DNA of 64,000 nt from Fusarium oxysporum f. sp. lycopersici 4287 (taxonomy: Eukaryota > Ascomycota > Sordariomycetes > Hypocreales > Nectriaceae), in assembly GCF_000149955.1 (NCBI RefSeq), contig NC_030991.1, positions 3,035,571-3,099,570 of the forward strand, read 5' to 3'. Under the pieces are notes generated by a model. The model searched no databases. It saw only the letters and a list, made by a program, of their open reading frames with translations, and was not told the origin of the DNA. Made by a program: the position numbers and the translations under genes. This document shows, in pieces, positions 58,934-64,000 of the stretch (the stretch's first letter is position 1; each line of letters begins with the position of its first letter).

Positions 58934-59127
58934 TGTTGTTTATATTGCGCAGTAGTGCTGGGTGAAAATGTATTTTTATGAAACTTGGTTGTTCATTATT
59001 GAGCTGAGAGTTATTCTCGGGTTTATATCTCTAGATGATTGTATCTAGGACTTTGAACTTTAAATCTAGGACTTTCAGACTAACAGTCTGAATCCTGAAG
59101 GGAAGGGGATTCCCGGATTTTCCAACA
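58934..59127 (-). repeat. 3' LTR of the Copia element
   Basis: On the minus strand it carries a TATA-like box (GATATAAAC, 59021-59029) about 150 nt before the transcription factor ATG and ends 59 bp from that ATG. It contains a short palindrome CAGACTAACAGTCTG (59078-59092 on the plus strand). Confidence 0.95.
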
Positions 59128-59143
59128 CGCCCCCATCCACCTT
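59128..59143 (-). other. Polypurine tract of the Copia element
   Basis: On the minus strand AAGGTGGATGGGGGCG lies directly against the 3' LTR, the position and composition expected for plus-strand DNA priming. Confidence 0.7.
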
Positions 59144-59147
59144 GTCT

Positions 59148-61871
59148 TCAGGGCACAGAGTCATCGTGGACTTCAGTACTCCAAATAATACGACCTGCTT
59201 CCTCGATCGGACATGCACTGACTCGAATTGCTTCTAGAAAGTGACCGTGGCTGACGGCGTTCAATGGTTTAGTGAGTCCGTCTGCTACCTGCTCATGTGT
59301 GCTGACGTATTGCACATCAATATTCCCGGCTTCAACTTCTTCTCGGATATGGTGCTCGGTTAACGGAATGTGCTTTGTCCGTTGGTGAAGCTCAGGGTTT
59401 CTGCATAGCTTTAGGGAACCCTGGTTGTCGCCGTTCAGTGGGATAGGCATATGTAGCGGAAGGAGCAGTTCAGAGAAGAGGTTCCTAGTCCAGGCCAATT
59501 CTCTGGCACACTGGGAGAGTGCTGTATATTCAGCCTCGGTAGTCGATAGTGCCACTGTTTCGTGCCGTTTGGCCCTCCATGAGACTGTAGATCCTTCAAG
59601 TTGAACAAGCCATCCAAACGTCGATCTTCCCGTAACAGTGTCGCCTTTCCAATCCGAGTCGGCCCAAGCTGTGATGCTCCAAGCGGATTCAGGATCTTTC
59701 TTGACGCCCCCAAGCACCAGGCCGTGGTCTCTTGTCTGCTGTAGATAGCGGAGACCTCTTTTGATCATTCGTGAATGTGTTGGTGATGGATTCGACATGT
59801 ATCTTGAGAGTACCGAGAGTAGGAAAGCTAAATCGGGTCTGGTTTGGGTCATTCCATACATCAGCGAGCCGGTTTTCGAGCTATAGTCTTCTCGTTCTTC
59901 TGGAGAAGCCGAGTCGCCATTGTCTCTTGGTTGCAGTGTCGAGAGTGAATTTCGCTCCATCGGGGTCTTGACCGGTCGACAATCCTCTAAGCCGAATTTC
60001 TTCAGTATTCTGGTAAAATATGCATCCTGGGAAAGGTAGATCAGCCTTGAGTTCCTGTCTCGGGTTATTCTTACTCCAAGAAAATGGCTGGCGGGACCGA
60101 GATCAGTCATTGTGAAGATCTCTCCCAGGCGGGCTTTGTACCCTTGGATTGCTTCCTTGTTGCTGCCCATGATGAGGAAGTCATCCACATATGTGATGAT
60201 GATCACTCCCGTTGTGGGATTGTGATATACGGCCGTGTCAGACGTTACTTGTCGAAAGTCAAGGGATTCCAAGGCCTCCTTCAGCTTCTTTTGCCATTGC
60301 CGAGGCGCCTGTTTGAGTCCATAGAGGGATTTGATCAGTTTGCAGATCTTCTCGGTTGAGAATCCTGGCGGACGGTCTTCTGGGTGTTGGTCGAAATACT
60401 CTACAAGCCCTTCCGGCATTTCGATGAAGACTTCTTCCTCGAGGTCCCCTTCCAGGAACGCCGTCGACACGTCCATCTGCTCAATCTCCCAGTCAAGACA
60501 GGCAGCAACGGTGAGGAGGATTCTCCAAGTCGCCGCTTTGGCAACAGAGGCAAAGGTCTGGTTGTAGTCAAAGCCGAACTGTTGTTCAAAGCCTCTGACC
60601 ACCAGCCGCGCCTTGAACTTGTCGAGGTTGCCGTCCTCGTTTTTCTTGACCTTGAATACCCATTTGACGGTAAGTGGCCTATTGTGAGCTTGGTTGCGGT
60701 CCAGCATGCGCCAAGTTCCTTTCGTGAGGAGACTGCGCAGCTCACTGTGTATTGCTCTGAGCCAATGCTCCCTTTGCGGACCTTGAAGCGCTTCAGTCAT
60801 TGTTTTGGGCTCAGTGATCACCTCTTTTCGGGGATCGGGCAGCTTAGCTGATGTCATGGATGTTGTCGTCTGTCCATGCTGAGGATTATGCACCTCAGCA
60901 TGCTGAAGATTGTTCACTTCAGACCTTTGTGGCCTTGGAGTCTTTGTCTGCTCCGTGACGGACTGTGGCCGGCTTGAGATGGGAGCTCCGTTCTTGCGGA
61001 TTTCCGGCTCAACATCATGCTCAGTTTCGGTCAGGAGTTCTGTCTCCCCAACCTTTTCGTAGAATTGTACATTTGCAGAACGGACGATCTGATGTCCCTT
61101 CCTGCGAGAGGGCACCCAGCAGGTGTAGATCTGTGAACCTTCCATGCATAGGTAGATTCCAGCCTCTCCTCTTGGGCCAAACTTGTGTGATCTCAATCTT
61201 CGTTCCTGCGGTATGTGTATCGTGACTTGTGAGCCGCAGATTCGTTCTCCGGACAGATCCGGCTTGTTGTCTTGTCCGGGGAAGGCCTCGTTGAGAAAGC
61301 TTTCCATGGGAGTGAGGCCATCAATTGCCCTGGTGGCTGTCACGTTTGTCTTGCGCACCATATCTTCCAGGACCAATGGCCAGAGCTCTATCGGGATTCT
61401 TTCCGATTCCATGGTTGCTCTGACTTTGTCAAAGATGATGCGGTTAGAGCGCTCAGCAACTCCGTTAAATTCAGGAGTATATGGTGTCGTCTTGATGATC
61501 TTGACGCCGTGAGTGTACTCGAGGTTTTTGAGAGACGCACCATAGAGCTCAGAGCCGCCATCCATTTGGATTGCGTACACTCGGATGCCATACTGAGTTC
61601 GTATCTTGGAGATGAGCTGGCCTAGAAGTTCCGAAGCCATCCCCTTCCTCGTGAACGTGTAGGCCCATCTCATTCTATGCCTGTCATCTGTGGCAATCAT
61701 TCCCCATCGTTCGCCTCTAATGCCCGGTGGATTGACTTTGAAGGTGTCAACATGAATGAACCCGGCCCTGGAGGCTCGTTTCCGTTTATTTCGCGGAGTC
61801 CATCGTAGGGCCTTTGCGATGTCCGCAGGCGAGGCAGTAATTGAAAGGCTGATGGTCGTGGTGGCCGTCAC
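59148..61871 (-). CDS. Copia Pol: integrase core, reverse transcriptase, RNase H
   Basis: An open frame of 907 codons with no authentic ATG start; it opens upstream of the Gag-frame stop and lies +1 relative to it. The integrase catalytic triad is visible (FIHVDTF, IQMDGGSELYG, FNGVAERSNR). Reverse transcriptase follows (TVKWVFKVKKNEDGNLDKFK, QMDVSTAFLEGDL, the active site YVDDFLIMGSN at about 60170-60200), then RNase H (WADSDWKGD, STTEAEYTAL, NGDNQGSLKLCRN) and the usual tail HIREEVEAGNIDVQYV. All catalytic residues are present. Translation needs a +1 shift from the Gag frame. Confidence 0.93.
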   Translation of the reverse strand: MTATTTISLSITASPADIAKALRWTPRNKRKRASRAGFIHVDTFKVNPPGIRGERWGMIATDDRHRMRWAYTFTRKGMASELLGQLISKIRTQYGIRVYAIQMDGGSELYGASLKNLEYTHGVKIIKTTPYTPEFNGVAERSNRIIFDKVRATMESERIPIELWPLVLEDMVRKTNVTATRAIDGLTPMESFLNEAFPGQDNKPDLSGERICGSQVTIHIPQERRLRSHKFGPRGEAGIYLCMEGSQIYTCWVPSRRKGHQIVRSANVQFYEKVGETELLTETEHDVEPEIRKNGAPISSRPQSVTEQTKTPRPQRSEVNNLQHAEVHNPQHGQTTTSMTSAKLPDPRKEVITEPKTMTEALQGPQREHWLRAIHSELRSLLTKGTWRMLDRNQAHNRPLTVKWVFKVKKNEDGNLDKFKARLVVRGFEQQFGFDYNQTFASVAKAATWRILLTVAACLDWEIEQMDVSTAFLEGDLEEEVFIEMPEGLVEYFDQHPEDRPPGFSTEKICKLIKSLYGLKQAPRQWQKKLKEALESLDFRQVTSDTAVYHNPTTGVIIITYVDDFLIMGSNKEAIQGYKARLGEIFTMTDLGPASHFLGVRITRDRNSRLIYLSQDAYFTRILKKFGLEDCRPVKTPMERNSLSTLQPRDNGDSASPEEREDYSSKTGSLMYGMTQTRPDLAFLLSVLSRYMSNPSPTHSRMIKRGLRYLQQTRDHGLVLGGVKKDPESAWSITAWADSDWKGDTVTGRSTFGWLVQLEGSTVSWRAKRHETVALSTTEAEYTALSQCARELAWTRNLFSELLLPLHMPIPLNGDNQGSLKLCRNPELHQRTKHIPLTEHHIREEVEAGNIDVQYVSTHEQVADGLTKPLNAVSHGHFLEAIRVSACPIEEAGRIIWSTEVHDDSVP

Positions 61872-63564
61872 AGTACATTCCTCTGGTCATTTTGGCAGTC
61901 TGTGACACCTGATATGCGTTAACATGGCCGAGTCTTCGGTGCCAAAGGTCGACATTCAGGCATTGGTTTGATGAAGCAGTGTGATGATTGCATGGTTCTG
62001 GCTGGAGTTCCGAGACGGCCTGGTTTGAAACAGTAGTCTTTCCGACCTCAGTGTTCACGTACAGACCGTCCCTTCCTATGCGGAGGAGACCAAAGACATC
62101 TCCTGTTGGGTCGTACATGTCGTTCCCGTCTATCCAGCCGCCGTTCTTGTATAGCCTGAGTCCTGACATGACATTTACCGGAAACTCAGGGATGAACAGC
62201 GTGTCTTTGAGGTTAATTGTGACCTGCTCACCCCATTTGTTTATGAAGCAAATTTTGACTGTCCCCTTACCGAATGGGTACACCTTCCCACCGCCCGTAA
62301 CGAGGACCGTTCGGGTTGCAGGCTGCAGTTCTGTGAATAGGCTTTGGTCGTTGCAGATGTGGACTGATGAACCTGTGTCGAACAGCCATTCTGCGGTTGA
62401 AGAGATGTTATCAAGGGAGACTTTACACGTCTCTGTATTGTCCATAGGTAGCTCGTCTGAGACGCTGTCTTCAAGAATCAGAAAAGATCGCTCAACTGTC
62501 ATGTGATTTGATTCCTTGATATGGAGATTCTTGGTGCTGTCGCGTTGAAGATCATGCTCCATGAGTTCCTTGGCGAGACGGACTGCCCAGTCGGGTCGCT
62601 TATCCTTATGGGCGAACCAACAATCATTTTCATGATGTCCTCTCTTCTTGCAGTTCGTGCAGGTATGTTCCTTGTTCTTGCCGACTCGATGATTGGTTTC
62701 CTGGCTAGACTTGTTCGCGGCTCGCTGGTTCTTTGAAGATCCTCTCCTCCGGCCACTTGCCTCTTGCTTTCTTGCGGCCGGGCCCTTCCTTCCAGTCTTT
62801 TTACTGTGAGCCCAGTACGTGGAGGCAGTACCATGACTGTCATCATCATCTGATGACCTGTTTTCATCAATGAGATCTTGCTGCATTGATCGTAGTGTTG
62901 GCGGATGCTCCGAGCGTAGGAGAGCGCGCTGTCTGGCAGTCCAGTCAGGGTACTCGTTCTCGCAGGCAGTCAGATAAACAACCTTTTTGAGGGTATCTGA
63001 GATTGGTTCTTTCTGCTCGAGGAGAAGTTTGACGAGTCGTTCAAAGTCGACATTAAATTGTGGAATTGTCTCGTAAGAGCTTGTTTTGATCCGGATGAAC
63101 TGGTAAAGTGTTGTCTGCAGAAGAACTGGGCCCGTGCCAATACAATAGGCCTGGAGAAGGTTGAACATCTCCTGGGGATTCTCAATCCCGACTAGTTGAC
63201 TGAGTGCTTCTCCAGTGCAGTTACCTCGGATGGAGACGGCAGCTTTTGCCGCCCTGATCTTTTGATCCATAGTCTGCTGTTCCTCGGGAGGGTAATCACC
63301 AAAGACAGCATCTTCGAGGCCATTGATCCGAAGAATGGCCTTCTGAGCTGGGCAATATTGCTCCCAATTGGAGGGGCCGCCTAGCTTGAGCTCTTGCGGA
63401 AGGAAAAGAGTATTCTTTTCAGAGATGACCGTGGTACTGTCATACATTGAGGATGGTGTGTGGTCTTGACCTGAAGCACCAGGTTGCGACGATTCGGATG
63501 CAGGCGATACTCTGATTGTGTTGCGAGTTCGCATGGTGGAAGGTGGGGCTCGTCGTGACGTCAT
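61786..63564 (-). CDS. Copia Gag-protease with integrase zinc-binding N-terminus
   Basis: 592 codons from a true ATG at 63564, about 75 bp inside the 5' LTR. Gag covers roughly residues 45-240. A CCHC zinc knuckle (CTNCKKRGHHENDC) is near residue 299. The aspartic protease site WLFDTGSSVHICND is near residue 390. The integrase HHCC motif follows (LWHRRLGHVN near residue 540 and YCLACG near the end). The frame stops at TAA 61786-61788, just after the HHCC motif, so the integrase is split between this frame and the next. Confidence 0.93.
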   Translation of the reverse strand: MTSRRAPPSTMRTRNTIRVSPASESSQPGASGQDHTPSSMYDSTTVISEKNTLFLPQELKLGGPSNWEQYCPAQKAILRINGLEDAVFGDYPPEEQQTMDQKIRAAKAAVSIRGNCTGEALSQLVGIENPQEMFNLLQAYCIGTGPVLLQTTLYQFIRIKTSSYETIPQFNVDFERLVKLLLEQKEPISDTLKKVVYLTACENEYPDWTARQRALLRSEHPPTLRSMQQDLIDENRSSDDDDSHGTASTYWAHSKKTGRKGPAARKQEASGRRRGSSKNQRAANKSSQETNHRVGKNKEHTCTNCKKRGHHENDCWFAHKDKRPDWAVRLAKELMEHDLQRDSTKNLHIKESNHMTVERSFLILEDSVSDELPMDNTETCKVSLDNISSTAEWLFDTGSSVHICNDQSLFTELQPATRTVLVTGGGKVYPFGKGTVKICFINKWGEQVTINLKDTLFIPEFPVNVMSGLRLYKNGGWIDGNDMYDPTGDVFGLLRIGRDGLYVNTEVGKTTVSNQAVSELQPEPCNHHTASSNQCLNVDLWHRRLGHVNAYQVSQTAKMTRGMYCDGHHDHQPFNYCLACGHRKGPTMDSAK

Positions 63565-63618
63565 CTTGAGTTGAAGTTAAAGTTTGGTTCTTTGATTCAG
63601 AAGAGAAACCCGGTGTTT

Positions 63619-63638
63619 GCTAACCCGGGCTCATAACC
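63619..63638 (-). other. Primer-binding site matching an initiator tRNA-Met anticodon stem-loop
   Basis: On the minus strand GGTTATGAGCCCGGGTTAGC directly follows the 5' LTR. The plus strand reads GGGCTCATAACC, a Met tRNA anticodon arm with CAT. Drosophila copia primes from a cleaved initiator tRNA-Met half in the same way, with a very similar sequence. Confidence 0.75.
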
Positions 63639-63832
63639 TGTTGTTTATATTGCGCAGTAGTGCTGGGTGAAAATGTATTTTTATGAAACTTGGTTGTTCA
63701 TTATTGAGCTGAGAGTTATTCTCGGGTTTATATCTCTAGATGATTGTATCTAGGACTTTGAACTTTAAATCTAGGACTTTCAGACTAACAGTCTGAATCC
63801 TGAAGGGAAGGGGATTCCCGGATTTTCCAACA
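63639..63832 (-). repeat. 5' LTR of the Copia element
   Basis: 194 bp, read as identical to the LTR at 58934-59127. The TATA-like GATATAAAC at about 63726-63734 would start the genomic transcript on the minus strand. Confidence 0.95.
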
Positions 63833-64000
63833 GATCATCCAACAGGGCATGTGACAACCAGTTGACTTTCGGCCTTGACGCGCTCGAGCCTTTAGTGAGG
63901 CCCGATAGCATCGGTAGTTTCCGATCGATTTTGACTCATCGGATAACTTTATGGATAATTGGGCGGCGAAACCATGCTACATCATAACAACCAAATCGCG
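63833..64000. other. Flank, nothing seen
   Basis: No gene or repeat recognised in the last 168 bp. Confidence 0.5.

Larger units (their letters stand above)
58934..63832 (-). mobile_element. Full-length Ty1/Copia LTR retrotransposon (4899 bp)
   Basis: Bounded by two 194-bp LTRs that I read as identical base for base, each TGTTG...CAACA. Reading on the minus strand: 5' LTR, primer-binding site, a Gag-protease-integrase N-terminal frame, an integrase core-RT-RNase H frame, polypurine tract, 3' LTR. Integrase before RT defines the Copia order. Identical LTRs imply a recent insertion, yet the flanks GTGGT (58929-58933) and GATCA (63833-63837) do not form a target duplication. Confidence 0.95.

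Noticed and set aside
61871..63564. Complete single-frame Gag-Pol polyprotein
   Set aside because: A TAA at 61786-61788 ends the first frame and the integrase core lies in the +1 frame.

Overview
The window looks like a gene-poor, repeat-rich stretch of a filamentous ascomycete genome (Pezizomycotina, probably Sordariomycetes). The basis is: genes split by introns of 44-79 nt with GTRNGN donors, CTAAC/CTGAC-like branch points and YAG acceptors; fungal families (Est1-type large protein, BLM10 proteasome activator, DUF3295-like protein, Nma111-like HtrA protease, fungal MFS, C2H2 plus medusa-like regulator); and fungal transposons (Tad1-type LINE, Ty1/Copia element, hAT-type MITE). I could not assign a species. 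No rRNA, tRNA or CRISPR was recognised.

Layout. 1-7 kb: mostly non-coding, with a kinase-like N-terminal fragment, a 5'-truncated DUF3295-like gene and an unrecognised ORF containing an internal duplication. 7.1-12.2 kb: one three-exon minus-strand gene of 1605 codons with an Est1/SMG-type domain split by a large low-complexity insertion. 13.8-14.7 kb: an orphan ORF. 16.7-18.3 kb: a four-exon amidase-signature enzyme whose coding signal runs past its first ATG. 18.8-20.15 kb: a multi-exon gene or relic (TATA box, small exons) with patterns like pentameric ligand-gated ion channels. 21-23.3 kb: two diverged copies of a roughly 600-bp repeat. 24.7-30.5 kb: an apparently intact BLM10/PA200 gene.

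31-47 kb is a graveyard: a frameshifted F-box gene, a decayed Tad1-type LINE fused end to end with a decapitated Nma111-like protease pseudogene, degenerate tandem repeats, and an MFS transporter gene split by a 759-bp hAT MITE with an 8-bp target duplication. 49.3-52.8 kb: a large protein with a C-terminal methyltransferase-like domain but no ATG where the coding signal begins.

53.2-63.8 kb is dominated by one LTR family: a solo LTR with a perfect 5-bp duplication, a four-exon C2H2/DUF7082-like transcription factor gene, and a full-length 4.9-kb Ty1/Copia element with identical 194-bp LTRs. The element's downstream LTR ends 59 bp before the transcription factor ATG, in the same orientation, and supplies a TATA-like box. 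That arrangement is the most testable functional hypothesis here. Apart from it the genes do not form an evident pathway or cluster.
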